Assembly (NCBI GenBank): GCA_050302175.1
Contig: JBNLAN010000022.1
Location: 1 to 64,000, forward strand
Length of the DNA: 64,000 nt
Direction: 5' to 3'
Origin: JBNLAN01 sp050302175
GTDB taxonomy: Bacteria; Pseudomonadota; Zetaproteobacteria; Mariprofundales; Mariprofundaceae
Under the pieces are notes generated by a model. The model worked only from the letters and a program-made list of their open reading frames with translations. It searched no databases and had not been told where the DNA came from. Of the stretch, positions 47,681 to 57,157 are shown in pieces (within the stretch, counting starts at the first letter, position 1; each line of letters starts with the position of its first letter). A program made the position numbers and the translations under genes.

Positions 47681-48349
47681 TTATCGAACGACCTCAACCC
47701 CGTCCGGAGTTGCCATTAGCACCACATCTGCGCCCTGGTGCGAAAAAATCCCGTTGGTCACGACTCCAGGAACGCTGTTGAGTTCATCCTCCAAACTGCG
47801 CGGATCGGTGATTTTCAAGCCATGCACATCGATAATGATATTGCCGTTGTCAGTCGTAAATCCTTTGCGCAGCACCGGCTCTCCGCCGAGCCCGCGAACA
47901 ATGCCTGCCACCAGCGCCTCAGCCATCGGAATCACTTCGATCGGCAACGGGAATGCACCGAGATAATCGACCTTCTTGGTTTCGTCCACGATACAGACAA
48001 ACTGCTCGGAAGCCGCCGCCACAATCTTTTCGCGCGTCAGCGCACCGCCACCACCCTTGGTAAGATTCTTGCCCGGATCGAACTCATCAGCGCCATCCAC
48101 ATAGACCGAAAGCTTGTTCACCTTGCCAAGCGCCTCGTTCAGCTCGAATACAGGAATACCATGACCGGCCAGACGTTCGGCAGTTGCCTTTGAACTTGCC
48201 ACCGTACCGATAATTTTATCCTTCATGCCTGCGAGCACATCGATAAATTTATTGGCTGTCGAACCCGTGCCCACGCCCACGATGGTACCGGGTTGTACAT
48301 ATTCAAGTGCCGCTTCGGCAACCTTCTGTTTCATCTCATCCTGTGTCAT
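47681..48349 (-). CDS. rpiA: Ribose-5-phosphate isomerase A
   Basis: Interconverts ribose 5-phosphate and ribulose 5-phosphate. Contains VGVGTGSTANKFID, the SSKATAERL motif, DGADEFDPGKNLTKGGGGALTREKIVA with catalytic Asp/Glu/Lys, and the C-terminal SVPGVVTNGIFSHQGADVVL. The ATG MTQDEMKQK is preceded by GGAG; seven earlier codons are unsupported. 222 residues, as in E. coli. Leads rpiA-queA-hydrolase; divergent from a membrane-protein gene. Confidence 0.97.
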   Translation of the reverse strand: MTQDEMKQKVAEAALEYVQPGTIVGVGTGSTANKFIDVLAGMKDKIIGTVASSKATAERLAGHGIPVFELNEALGKVNKLSVYVDGADEFDPGKNLTKGGGGALTREKIVAAASEQFVCIVDETKKVDYLGAFPLPIEVIPMAEALVAGIVRGLGGEPVLRKGFTTDNGNIIIDVHGLKITDPRSLEDELNSVPGVVTNGIFSHQGADVVLMATPDGVEVVR

Positions 48350-48457
48350 GCGACTCCTCTCCCTGCTCATATAATTTAATACGCAGGTCTCACGTCACAG
48401 CGCCTGCAGGCCGCCAGCATATCGATTTCGCCAATCCTTCGCCATACAACCGCGTTT

Positions 48458-48486
48458 GCCGAACCCGGGGTCTGCCCCTAACATGC
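48458..48486 (+). promoter_or_regulatory. Promoter for a leaderless transcript
   Basis: TTGCCG (-35), exactly 17 bases, TAACAT (-10), then GCCGCC and ATG. A start seven bases after the -10 would put +1 at the ATG. The 16-base core TAACATGCCGCCATGA is repeated identically at lipA (58417). Confidence 0.5.
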
Positions 48487-48490
48487 CGCC

Positions 48491-49171
48491 ATGATTCACT
48501 CCGGCCTCATCACCGACATCGCCCTGACTTTGCTGCTTGCCGCAATCCTGTTTCAACTCGGCTGGCTGGCCGACAAACTGTTTTTGCGCGGTGCACCCAC
48601 CTCCACCCTGCGTATGTCGCAGCCCCCGCTGCTTGCGATATGGGTTTTGCTTTGGCCGGTCTACACCGGGCCAGACTGGATCATGGCGGGCATACTGCTC
48701 ATTGTATTGCCCTTACTACTGACAAAAGTACTCAAAGGCGAATTCTGGAAACGACTTTCTGACATCTGGTCGGAGCAGCCATTCGGATTATGGCCGGCTA
48801 TATTATTTATCATCGCCATCGGCCTGTGCTCATTCATCTTCGTAACCACGCCGGAGTACGGCCTCGGCATTGCACTCAGCCTTATCCTAGGAAACAGCAT
48901 TGCCGGGCTCGCCGATCGCATCTTCCGTTACCGTCTGCAATTCAGGCTCAATCCGGAACAAACACTGGCCGGTCACCTGCTGCTGATCGCAGCCACTGCG
49001 CTTGCCTGCGGCTGGAGCATTCGCTTTCATCATCACATCGCCTGGGAGCAGGTGCTGATTGCCACCACACTGGTCGGCATCATCGCCTCAATCACTCGCG
49101 CGATCACCCCCAAACTGTTTGCAGCTCCGGCAATGGTGTCGACAATGTATGCAACCCTATACTTCCTTTGA
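48491..49171 (+). CDS. Hypothetical polytopic membrane protein
   Basis: 226 residues, very hydrophobic, about six or seven TM helices (e.g. IALTLLLAAILFQLGWLADKL, LLAIWVLLWPVYTG, WIMAGILLIVLPLLL, PAILFIIAIGLCSFIFV, LLLIAATALACGWSI). No catalytic motif. It starts at an ATG without Shine-Dalgarno, directly behind a sigma-70-like promoter. nadC follows after 29 bases, so it leads the nadC-birA-coaX-SPOR run. Resembles phosphatidate cytidylyltransferase-type or transporter folds only in hydrophobicity; no assignment. Confidence 0.6.
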   Translation: MIHSGLITDIALTLLLAAILFQLGWLADKLFLRGAPTSTLRMSQPPLLAIWVLLWPVYTGPDWIMAGILLIVLPLLLTKVLKGEFWKRLSDIWSEQPFGLWPAILFIIAIGLCSFIFVTTPEYGLGIALSLILGNSIAGLADRIFRYRLQFRLNPEQTLAGHLLLIAATALACGWSIRFHHHIAWEQVLIATTLVGIIASITRAITPKLFAAPAMVSTMYATLYFL

Positions 49172-49200
49172 GCCCCCTGTGGGATCAATATGAGACCAAT

Positions 49201-50058
49201 ATGTCATTAGCAAAAGAGACCATCACCCTGATTCACGCCGCACTCACCGAAGACATGGCCGAAGAGGATTTGACCAGCCTCGCTACCATCGCACTGGGAC
49301 AGGAAGGTGAAGCCGTCATCACCGCCAAAGCAGATGGGGTAATATCCGGCGTCGCCATCGCACGTGAGGTATTCCACATTTCAGACACCTCGATTAAGCA
49401 GCAGTGGCTGATCACTGATGGCGATCTGATCAAAACCGGCGACACGGTGGGCAGGCTTAAGGGATCACTTCATGCCCTGCTCTCTGCCGAACGAACGGCA
49501 ATGAACTTCCTGCAGCATCTCTCCGGTATCGCCACCACTACCCGCGCCTATGTCGATGCCATCGAAGGAACAGGCTGCCTGATCGCCGATACGCGCAAAA
49601 CCACGCCGGGACTTCGCCATCTTGAGAAACAGGCCGTGCAGCATGGCGGAGGTATCAATCACCGCATGGATCTTGCCAGCGGCATGCTGATCAAGGAGAA
49701 CCATATCATCGCCTCCGGCGGCATCGCCAATGCGATTCACGACTGCTACACCTTCAATCTGCGAACCGGGCACGAAGTGTGGATCGAGGCGGAATGCGAA
49801 ACGCTGGAGGAGGTTGCTGAAGCAGTCTCTGTTTCACCCGACATTATTCTGGTCGATAACATGAGCCCGGAAGATGTCGTCCGCGCCCGCACAATTGTAC
49901 CGAAAAGTATCCTGCTCGAGGCCTCCGGCGGCATCACGCTGGAGAATGCGCGAAGCTATGCAGAAACGGGCGTGGATCGCATTGCCATCGGCGCCATCAC
50001 GCATTCAGCCCCGGCACTTGATCTTTCCATGCGCATTGCGAGCACACAGAAACCATGA
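49201..50058 (+). CDS. nadC: Nicotinate-nucleotide pyrophosphorylase
   Basis: Converts quinolinate and PRPP to nicotinate mononucleotide. Motifs include LLSAERTAMNFLQHLSGIATTT, DTRKTTPGLRHLEKQAV, GGGINHRMDL, KENHI and ILVDNMSPEDV with GGITLENARSYAETGVDRIAIG. 285 residues. The ATG is the one after the membrane protein; the longer upstream reading is an overlap with that gene. Its stop overlaps the birA ATG (ATGA). Confidence 0.97.
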   Translation: MSLAKETITLIHAALTEDMAEEDLTSLATIALGQEGEAVITAKADGVISGVAIAREVFHISDTSIKQQWLITDGDLIKTGDTVGRLKGSLHALLSAERTAMNFLQHLSGIATTTRAYVDAIEGTGCLIADTRKTTPGLRHLEKQAVQHGGGINHRMDLASGMLIKENHIIASGGIANAIHDCYTFNLRTGHEVWIEAECETLEEVAEAVSVSPDIILVDNMSPEDVVRARTIVPKSILLEASGGITLENARSYAETGVDRIAIGAITHSAPALDLSMRIASTQKP

Positions 50059-51068
50059 CCGAATCACCCCCCACGACCAAATCACCGCTGCGTGACGCCA
50101 TTTTATCTCAACTGGCTCTGGCGCAAGCGCCAGTTTCCGGTGCGAGGCTTGCCGATGAGCTCGGCATCAGCCGGGCGGCCGTCTGGAAACATATCCACGC
50201 CCTGCAGCAAAAAGGCGTGCGTATCGAAGCCATTGGCGGCAAAGGCTACCGCCTTACTTCCGACACTTTCAATGCCAAAGCGCTGATGCAGCGACTGGAC
50301 AAACTGATACCGAACCGTCTGATTGGAAAGCGGTGCGTCGTACTCGACGAAACCGATTCAACCAATTCGGTCGCCATGCGTATGGCGATGGAAGAGGCCG
50401 CCCCTGAAGGCACTGTCATCTTCGCACACCGGCAAACGAAAGGACGAGGGCGCTTGGGGCGCACCTGGCACACCATGCCGGAGGCCGCTCTTGCCTTCTC
50501 GCTGATCCTGCGTCCCAAGCTGCCACCGGAACATGTGACGCAACTGCCGCTGATGGCCGCGGTGGCTGTCCATCACGCCCTGCAACCGCTACTACCGCAC
50601 CTCGGCATCAAGTGGCCAAACGACCTGCTCTGCAACGGAAAAAAACTCGCCGGCATTCTGACCGAGATGCGCGCCGAACCCGGACACATCCATGCTGTCG
50701 TGCTAGGTGTCGGCATCAACATCCGCGCACCGGAATCGGGCTGGCCCGCTGATATCGCACAACCGGCAACCGACCTCTGCAGCGAATCAGGCAAGAGTGT
50801 CTCACGGCTGGATATTGCTGCCCGACTCGTCGCTTCACTTGATGAGTGCTACAACGAGCTCATTCGCGACGGCTTCGAAGGACTGCGCGAACGCTGGTGG
50901 AATGCCCACGCCTTCACCAACCAGCCGGTGCGCGTTTTGCAAGGAGACGGCTATATTAAAGGTATCGCCGCCGCTCTCGATTCCGACGGAGCCCTGCTGC
51001 TGGAGACCAGCAAAGGGCTTGAACGCATCGTGGCAGGCGACCTCGAAACCGGAGGGGGCAATACATGA
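50055..51068 (+). CDS. birA: Biotin-protein ligase / biotin operon repressor
   Basis: Attaches biotin to acceptor proteins. N-terminal winged helix (about 10-65, GARLADELGISRAAVWKHIHAL) then catalytic domain with ETDSTNSVAM, GRGRLGRTWH, KWPNDLL and GVGINI, plus the C-terminal small beta domain. The repressor helix is well kept, so it is likely a bifunctional BirA. 337 residues. Coupled by ATGA overlaps to nadC before and coaX after, an order common in Pseudomonadota. Confidence 0.96.
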   Translation: MTESPPTTKSPLRDAILSQLALAQAPVSGARLADELGISRAAVWKHIHALQQKGVRIEAIGGKGYRLTSDTFNAKALMQRLDKLIPNRLIGKRCVVLDETDSTNSVAMRMAMEEAAPEGTVIFAHRQTKGRGRLGRTWHTMPEAALAFSLILRPKLPPEHVTQLPLMAAVAVHHALQPLLPHLGIKWPNDLLCNGKKLAGILTEMRAEPGHIHAVVLGVGINIRAPESGWPADIAQPATDLCSESGKSVSRLDIAARLVASLDECYNELIRDGFEGLRERWWNAHAFTNQPVRVLQGDGYIKGIAAALDSDGALLLETSKGLERIVAGDLETGGGNT

Positions 51069-51859
51069 ACGCGAAGCACACAAAATATTTTCTGGTTGCC
51101 GACATTGGTAACACACAGATGTTATTTGGTCTGTACAACGGCGAAGAGCTGATTTGCGACTGGCGCCTCTCCAGCAGCCGCCACGTTACCCCCGATGAGC
51201 TGGCCTGGCAGCTGCATGGCATGGTCAGCCAGCAGGGACTGGAGGATGTCCCTATCGATGGCATTATGGTGGCCAGCGTAGTGCCACACCTTGACGCAAC
51301 CATCTCGGAAGCCTGCGAACGTGTTTTTGAGCAGCGCCCGGCATTCCTCGGCTCATCAGAGGTGCGCTCCGGCATTGCCATCGATTACAAAAACCCGCGC
51401 GAAGTGGGGGCTGACCGCATTGCCAATGCCGTGGCCGCACGCGAAATGTTCGGCGCACCTGTCATGGTGCTTGATTGCGGCACCGCCACCACATTCGATC
51501 TGGTCTCTCCCGAAGGCCATTATGCCGGAGGTCTCATCATCCCAGGCATGGAGATTTCGCTGCAGGCCTTGTGCCAGCGCGCTGCCAAATTACCCGATGT
51601 CTCCTTCGCGCGGCAGGAGGAGCTTATTGGCCGGGATACAGTGAGCAGCATGCAGGCAGGAAGTTACTGGGCTGCAATCGAATCCCTGTCGGGTCTGATC
51701 CGGCGTTTAAAGAGCGAACAGGACTACATGTATGCCCCTGTCATCGCCACCGGCGGACTGGCAAGCATGATTGCCGAAGATACCCCCGAAATCAGCGACT
51801 ACCGCCCCCACCTGACTCTGGAAGGCCTGCGATTTCTCGCAGCAAAGCACTTTATCTGA
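51065..51859 (+). CDS. coaX: Type III pantothenate kinase
   Basis: First enzyme of coenzyme A synthesis in the ASKHA fold. ADIGNTQMLFGLY at the start, PREVGADRIANAVAA, VLDCGTATTFDLV and GGLIIPGMEISLQAL, with VIATGGLA near the end. 264 residues. It overlaps birA (ATGA). Insensitive to CoA feedback in this family, unlike CoaA. Confidence 0.96.
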   Translation: MNAKHTKYFLVADIGNTQMLFGLYNGEELICDWRLSSSRHVTPDELAWQLHGMVSQQGLEDVPIDGIMVASVVPHLDATISEACERVFEQRPAFLGSSEVRSGIAIDYKNPREVGADRIANAVAAREMFGAPVMVLDCGTATTFDLVSPEGHYAGGLIIPGMEISLQALCQRAAKLPDVSFARQEELIGRDTVSSMQAGSYWAAIESLSGLIRRLKSEQDYMYAPVIATGGLASMIAEDTPEISDYRPHLTLEGLRFLAAKHFI

Positions 51860-51862
51860 GCC

Positions 51863-52498
51863 ATGTTTTTCCTGCTGCGCTCGCTGTTTACCGCACTCAC
51901 TCTTGCCATACTGGTATGGCTGGCGTGGCTGGCATGGACACCGCCCAAACATGCCGACAACGCTCCAACTGCTCGCGTCGAACTACCTGGCGCCGAATCC
52001 GATGGACTATGGCGAGTGGTCACCAAAAAACTGGTCTGGAAGAAAGCAGCTGACGGCATGCGCGATCGATTCGTAGAGGAGGGGCTGGAGCCGATTCTGA
52101 TCCGGCATCGTGAGCCGATCGATCTGCACGCCTTCGACGACCGCCGCACATTTGGGAGCATCAAAAAGGCGCGCTCCATTCAGGCAGAGTGGCAGAAAAA
52201 CAAGGTCGAGGCGGAGGTTGTACAAGACAATGGCATCTACCGCATCAGTCTGGGCCGGTTTTTCCTCACCTCCTATGCCGAGCAGATGCAGGATCGGCTG
52301 CAACGACTCGGCAAGCCCTACTCATATGAAAAACGCTCGATTGAGATTCCCACCTTCCGTTTCACTTTCCCGCCTCTACCCAAAGAGGATGCGGAACAAC
52401 TTTGGCGCTTCGTGCAAAACCTCGGCATCGCCGACCCTGCACTGGTGGAAGAACAGCGTTTCCTCATGCTATACAAGGATGCGCTTCCGGCAGATTAA
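51863..52498 (+). CDS. SPOR-like single-pass membrane protein
   Basis: 211 residues. One N-terminal TM (about 3-27, FLLRSLFTALTLAILVWLAWL), then a linker and a domain (about 95-210) with alternating pattern FGSIKKARSIQAEWQKNK, YRISLGRFFLTSYAEQMQDRL. The layout resembles SPOR domains that bind peptidoglycan at division sites. It is three bases after coaX, in the same transcript. Family support is only pattern-level. Confidence 0.6.
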   Translation: MFFLLRSLFTALTLAILVWLAWLAWTPPKHADNAPTARVELPGAESDGLWRVVTKKLVWKKAADGMRDRFVEEGLEPILIRHREPIDLHAFDDRRTFGSIKKARSIQAEWQKNKVEAEVVQDNGIYRISLGRFFLTSYAEQMQDRLQRLGKPYSYEKRSIEIPTFRFTFPPLPKEDAEQLWRFVQNLGIADPALVEEQRFLMLYKDALPAD

Positions 52499-52537
52499 TT
52501 TATGGCATGAATTCGTGCGATACCAGCTCGTGTGACA

Positions 52538-54985
52538 TCAATTCGCGGCATCCTCATCACGGCGGGCTTGTTCCACCTCACGCAAACGCGTATCGATTTT
52601 CGGATACTCCTCGGCCAGAGCCAGCACATCATCGCGGCGCAAACGCAGTAGTGTGCAGGCGTGGATGGCCGATACACTCATGCTGCGCACATGCTCGCCA
52701 AGCAGCGCCATCTCGCCGAAAAAATCGCCATCCTCAAGCAACGCCACCTCCTCTTCCTCTTCATCCACATAATGATAGACCTTCACCATGCCATGCAGGA
52801 TGACATAGAGTGAGTCCCCATGTTCACCCTCTTCGATCACCTTATCTCCGGGTAAAAAAGTCACGGTCGTGGCGCGCGATATTAAGCCGCCGACGATCTC
52901 TTCCGACAGGCCTGTAAACAGCGGCACCGCCTTCAACACCTCGGATGGCGTCGTCTCCGGCAGCGACCCACTAACCGCAGGCAGCCGGTCGAGTTTGCCA
53001 GCCAGAATTCTTCCCAGCATGGCATTGGCCTTACCGCCCATTTGCCCATGCTGGTAAAGCATCTGGGATTCGGTGAGAGCTGCGAACCAGCTGGCCTGAC
53101 TGGCTATGCGGTAGCTCAGGTGCCGGTAAAACTCAGGCATATCCCGCTTCATCTCGGTTAATGAGCGCCTCACCAGTGCCTCCCGCCGTTGCAGATGCTC
53201 GAGCAGATCACGGCGCTCATCCTCCGGCATGGTCTGATCTTGCTGCAGAGCTGTGATCGCCGATTGCACCATCATGGAACGGGCGATATCACGCTGAAAG
53301 TGTTGCGATATCCGCATATACTGGTAGTGCATCAGCACCGGAGAGAGCCAGTCGAATTCGCGTAATGCTTTCAGAATCATGTTCTCCAGACGGATAAATA
53401 TCCCCGGCAGCTCCTGCGGCATCGCCAGATCGTTAAGCTCCTCCCCCGCATATAGGCGATCCCGTTCGGTCTGAATTTCACTCCGAATATCCAGACGCGT
53501 GTATTGCGGAATTACACCGGCCTTAAATAGCATATCGAGTGTTTCGAGCTCGATGCGCAACAGCGATAAAAATGCATGCCGCAACTTCTCCTCTCGCTCG
53601 ATTTCGGTCTCAGCATTCTTTAACACATTGCTGATATCCGCATGGATATGCTGCCATGCATTTTTCGAAATCACGCCAACCTGCCGAAAACCATCCAGCA
53701 CCCGAACGGCTGTGCTGCCGGTATGTGCAAGCCCAACATTCAGCTCCGCACGCTCGGCATCGTTGAGCTGCTCCATGCGCAGCAATCGCATCAAGGTGCG
53801 GATCGTTGAGGCGTTGACCAGCAACGTGAAAACAACAACGCCCACCGCCAGCGCCAGTAATACTTCACGCCCCTCCACACTAACCGGAATCGACAGCGCC
53901 ATGGCTATGGCAAGGCCACCCTTCAAGCCACCCCACCACATAATATGCTGCTCAGCCATGCCGATTCGCGGCAGACTGAACCAGCGTGTCGTCAACGGCA
54001 CCATGGAGTAGATGATCAGTGCACGCACCACCAGCACCAACAGAATAGCCACCACGATCGCATCACTGTAATGCAGCAACCAGACCGGATCGACCGACAG
54101 TCCAACCAGCAGAAAGAGCAAGGCATTGCAGAGATAAGCAATAAACTCCCATGTGTCGTGCAGTGACTCCACCACCTGCTGCGGCATCCTGCTGCGCCCC
54201 CAGATTCCGAGGCATAGCGATGCGGCCACCACCGCCACCACACCGGAGACATGCAGCATATGCTCGGAAACCACGAAGCAGGAGTATGCCAGCACAATGG
54301 AAAGGGTTAGTACGGCACTACGCGAGCTCACAAACCTGAGCAGCCAGCTCAGAGCCACCCCAAACAGGGTGCCAACCACCGCACCGCCAACAAACACCCA
54401 TACAAACTCCAGTGAAGCGGAGCCGGCGTCCTGCCACTGCAGACTCCCCGCCACCACCATGGCAAGAATCACCTTGAACGCCACCAGCGCGGTGGCGTCG
54501 TTAAACAGAGACTCGCCCTCGACCAGCACATTCAACCGGAGCGGCGCACCCAGCTCCTTAAACAGCGCAATTACAGCAATCGGATCAGTTGCAGAGATCA
54601 GTGCGCCAAAGAGCAGCGCATGTGCAGGCTGCATGCCGAGAATTCCCCAAAGCCCCAGCCCGATCAACGCGGTGGAGAGCAGTAGCGCCGGCACTGCCAG
54701 CATCAGCACCGGGGTGATATCTTTCAGCAACTGGCGACTATCGAGGCTGTAGCCCGATTCAAAGATCAATGCGGGCAGAAACACAAAAAACACCAGATCA
54801 GGCGAAAGCCTGAGCTCCTGCAGGATATGCAGCGGCTGCCAGTGCTGGCCCAGCCAGCCGAGCCCGATACCGAGCAGTACCAGAAGCGCGGTAAACGGCA
54901 CCGGAATGCGCCGACAGATTGCAGCAGCCAGTACGGCGATACCGAGCAGACTGACGATAATCAGTACAATTTCGGATAAAGGCAT
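52538..54985 (-). CDS. Cation/proton antiporter with cyclic-nucleotide domain
   Basis: 815 residues. N-terminal CPA1-type antiporter (about 1-410, twelve hydrophobic helices) with ATDPIAVIALFKELGAP and NDATALVAFKV, the family's ion-binding Asp/Asn region. A helical soluble domain follows (about 410-680), then a cNMP-binding domain (about 690-800) with PGDKVIEEGEHGDSLYVILHG and EDGDFFGEMALLGE. GGGGGG precedes the ATG. Exchange of Na+ or K+ for H+ is likely, gated by a cyclic nucleotide. Similar to NhaP2/SOS1-type layouts. Confidence 0.88.
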   Translation of the reverse strand: MPLSEIVLIIVSLLGIAVLAAAICRRIPVPFTALLVLLGIGLGWLGQHWQPLHILQELRLSPDLVFFVFLPALIFESGYSLDSRQLLKDITPVLMLAVPALLLSTALIGLGLWGILGMQPAHALLFGALISATDPIAVIALFKELGAPLRLNVLVEGESLFNDATALVAFKVILAMVVAGSLQWQDAGSASLEFVWVFVGGAVVGTLFGVALSWLLRFVSSRSAVLTLSIVLAYSCFVVSEHMLHVSGVVAVVAASLCLGIWGRSRMPQQVVESLHDTWEFIAYLCNALLFLLVGLSVDPVWLLHYSDAIVVAILLVLVVRALIIYSMVPLTTRWFSLPRIGMAEQHIMWWGGLKGGLAIAMALSIPVSVEGREVLLALAVGVVVFTLLVNASTIRTLMRLLRMEQLNDAERAELNVGLAHTGSTAVRVLDGFRQVGVISKNAWQHIHADISNVLKNAETEIEREEKLRHAFLSLLRIELETLDMLFKAGVIPQYTRLDIRSEIQTERDRLYAGEELNDLAMPQELPGIFIRLENMILKALREFDWLSPVLMHYQYMRISQHFQRDIARSMMVQSAITALQQDQTMPEDERRDLLEHLQRREALVRRSLTEMKRDMPEFYRHLSYRIASQASWFAALTESQMLYQHGQMGGKANAMLGRILAGKLDRLPAVSGSLPETTPSEVLKAVPLFTGLSEEIVGGLISRATTVTFLPGDKVIEEGEHGDSLYVILHGMVKVYHYVDEEEEEVALLEDGDFFGEMALLGEHVRSMSVSAIHACTLLRLRRDDVLALAEEYPKIDTRLREVEQARRDEDAAN

Positions 54986-55063
54986 GTGCCCCCCATATCC
55001 CTATGCATAGCACATTTTATGCACCTCGGCTTATTTCGAGCCAACACCTGTTCCAAACGACTT

Positions 55064-55861
55064 CTATTCCAAACGATACTCACTTACCCGATAAAAACCT
55101 GCGAACAGATCCTGCTGATAGCTGCAGTATACTTGCTTGCCACAAGCGCTCGCGGCCTTGCGCAGCACCGCCTCCACATCCTCGCGCCAGAAGCCTGCAA
55201 GAAACGGCTCAAGCCGGGTAAGCACGGCACGGAAGGGCAGCAATCGATAGAGAAAATGCCGCAGAGGCTGTGGCGCATATTCGGTCACCAGCAGGGTGCC
55301 GCCGGGCCGGATCACCCGCACCGCCTCGGTAAGGGTACGTACCCGCGCCGCATGTGGCATCTCGTGCAGCAGAAAAAACAGCACTACAGTGGAAAAAGTA
55401 TCGGTTTTGTAGGCAAGTTGCTCGGCATTCATGCGTGTTGGTGCGAGCTTTCCCCGCTCCGCAATCTTGCGCCGGGCCAGTGCCAGTTGCACCTCGGCCA
55501 CATCGGTCAGGTGCAGCGGCGTATCCCCGATCGCTTTAGAGAGATTTGGGATGAGCGAACCATAAACACAGGTGAGCTGTAGTACCCGCTCTCTGGGAGC
55601 AAGTGCCACGCGCTGCATGGTCGCCCCCATCAGTTTTTGATACTGTCCAAACAAAATGGCATTGATGATCGGCTGGTGATCAAATAGCCAGACCCCGAAA
55701 CCCCACAGGTAGGCCCACCAGTAGTAATTCACAAGGTAAGCAGGTTTGCCATCCAGAAAACGGCGGGCATATCCTTTCACCTCTGATTCGTCGAGCTTCA
55801 CACCATTTGCAGCGCCTGCAAACGACCCTTCGGTTTCCATCATCTGCTGACGTTTTTCCAT
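55064..55861 (-). CDS. rquA: RquA-like rhodoquinone biosynthesis methyltransferase homologue
   Basis: 265 residues. RquA converts ubiquinone to rhodoquinone by replacing a methoxy with an amino group in a SAM-dependent reaction. Diagnostic features: LVNYYWWAYLW early on, LQLTCVYGSLIPNLSKAIG in place of a normal motif I, VVLFFLLHEMP and RTLTEAVRVIRPGGTLLVTEY. The ATG with GGAG upstream is chosen; a longer reading into the aroG promoter is unsupported. Two ubiquinone hydroxylases are in the same window. Divergent from aroG. An ordinary class I methyltransferase is the alternative; I judge RquA more likely. Confidence 0.72.
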   Translation of the reverse strand: MEKRQQMMETEGSFAGAANGVKLDESEVKGYARRFLDGKPAYLVNYYWWAYLWGFGVWLFDHQPIINAILFGQYQKLMGATMQRVALAPRERVLQLTCVYGSLIPNLSKAIGDTPLHLTDVAEVQLALARRKIAERGKLAPTRMNAEQLAYKTDTFSTVVLFFLLHEMPHAARVRTLTEAVRVIRPGGTLLVTEYAPQPLRHFLYRLLPFRAVLTRLEPFLAGFWREDVEAVLRKAASACGKQVYCSYQQDLFAGFYRVSEYRLE

Positions 55862-56007
55862 GTTTTGCTCCGGGTGATCAACCGGGATTTTGCCGCAGCA
55901 AGGCCCGGCCTGAATTGGGGCTAACAGTTTATAGCAGATTCTGCGATACTGCGCCGCAAATTTGCCCGGGTCTTTACCCGGAACAATGAGGAAAAGAGGC
56001 CTTGGAT

Positions 56008-57069
56008 ATGCCAAAGACCTATCAGACTGACGACCTTCGTATCCGCGAAATCCGCGAGGTAATCGCACCCGAAGAGGTGCATCGCGAGTTCCCGGTTTCG
56101 GAAACCGCCGGTGAAACCACCTATCATGCCCGTCAGGATATTCACCGCATTCTGCATGGCGAGGATGATCGGCTGCTGGTGATCACCGGCCCCTGCTCGA
56201 TTCATAACCCGGATGCTGCGCGCGAATATGCATCCCGTCTGAAAGCTGTACGCGAAGAGCTCGGCAACGAATTGCTGATTGTAATGCGTGTCTATTTTGA
56301 AAAACCGCGTACCACCGTCGGCTGGAAAGGGCTGATTAATGACCCCAATCTCGACGGCACCTTCGAAATCAACAAGGGCCTGCGTCTGGCGCGCCAATTG
56401 CTGCTGGATATCAACAATATGGGCGTACCCGCAGCCACCGAATTTCTCGACTTGATCACACCACAATACGTGGCCGATCTGGTGAGCTGGGGCGCCATTG
56501 GTGCCCGCACCACCGAAAGCCAGGGTCACCGCGAACTTGCGTCCGGCCTCTCCTGCCCGGTCGGCTTCAAGAATGGTACCGACGGCGGCTTCCGTATCGC
56601 CATCGATGCCATCCACGCAGGCGAGCATCCGCACCATTTCCTCTCACTTACCAAGCAAGGGCATTCGGCCATCTTCTCAACCAGCGGCAACCGCGACTGC
56701 CATATCATCCTGCGCGGCGGCCTGCAGCCGAATTATGATGCCGAAAGCGTAGCCCGTGCGGTGGAAGAGCTGGATAAAGCCAAGGTGAAGACCGGCGTCA
56801 TGGTCGATTTCAGCCATGCCAACAGCCGCAAGCGCCACGAGTTGCAGATCGAAGTCGGTAATGATGTGGCTGCACAAATTGCCGGTGGCAATCGCAAGAT
56901 CATCGGTGCCATGATCGAGAGTCATTTGAAAGGCGGCAGGCAGGATGTGGTACCGGGGCAGAAGCCCGACTACGGTATCAGCATCACCGACGCCTGTATC
57001 TCGTGGGAAGATACGGTGCCGCTACTGCATACCCTGGCCGAGGCAGTCAAAAAGCGCCGCAGCACCTGA
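56008..57069 (+). CDS. aroG: 3-deoxy-7-phosphoheptulonate synthase (class I alpha)
   Basis: First step of the shikimate pathway, condensing PEP and erythrose 4-phosphate. Near-identical blocks to E. coli AroG: DDLRIREIRE, GPCSIHNPDAAREYA, RVYFEKPRTTVGWKGLIND, GAIGARTTESQGHRELASGLS and ITDACISWEDT. 353 residues. ATG chosen over a TTG two codons upstream because AGAGG is eight bases away. N-terminal residues that carry feedback inhibition in AroG/F/H are conserved in general form, but the effector amino acid cannot be told. Confidence 0.95.
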   Translation: MPKTYQTDDLRIREIREVIAPEEVHREFPVSETAGETTYHARQDIHRILHGEDDRLLVITGPCSIHNPDAAREYASRLKAVREELGNELLIVMRVYFEKPRTTVGWKGLINDPNLDGTFEINKGLRLARQLLLDINNMGVPAATEFLDLITPQYVADLVSWGAIGARTTESQGHRELASGLSCPVGFKNGTDGGFRIAIDAIHAGEHPHHFLSLTKQGHSAIFSTSGNRDCHIILRGGLQPNYDAESVARAVEELDKAKVKTGVMVDFSHANSRKRHELQIEVGNDVAAQIAGGNRKIIGAMIESHLKGGRQDVVPGQKPDYGISITDACISWEDTVPLLHTLAEAVKKRRST

Positions 57070-57157
57070 GAAAATGGACAATCAGCAACTCAGTTCGTGT
57101 ATAGTTGTACGATTCGAAACCGGCCCCCGACTCAAGGCATCGAAATAGGGTAATCAC

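Noticed and set aside
48790..49200. 137-residue N-terminal extension of NadC
   Set aside because: It overlaps the membrane-protein gene in another frame and is Arg/His-rich without homology; NadC homology begins at 49201.
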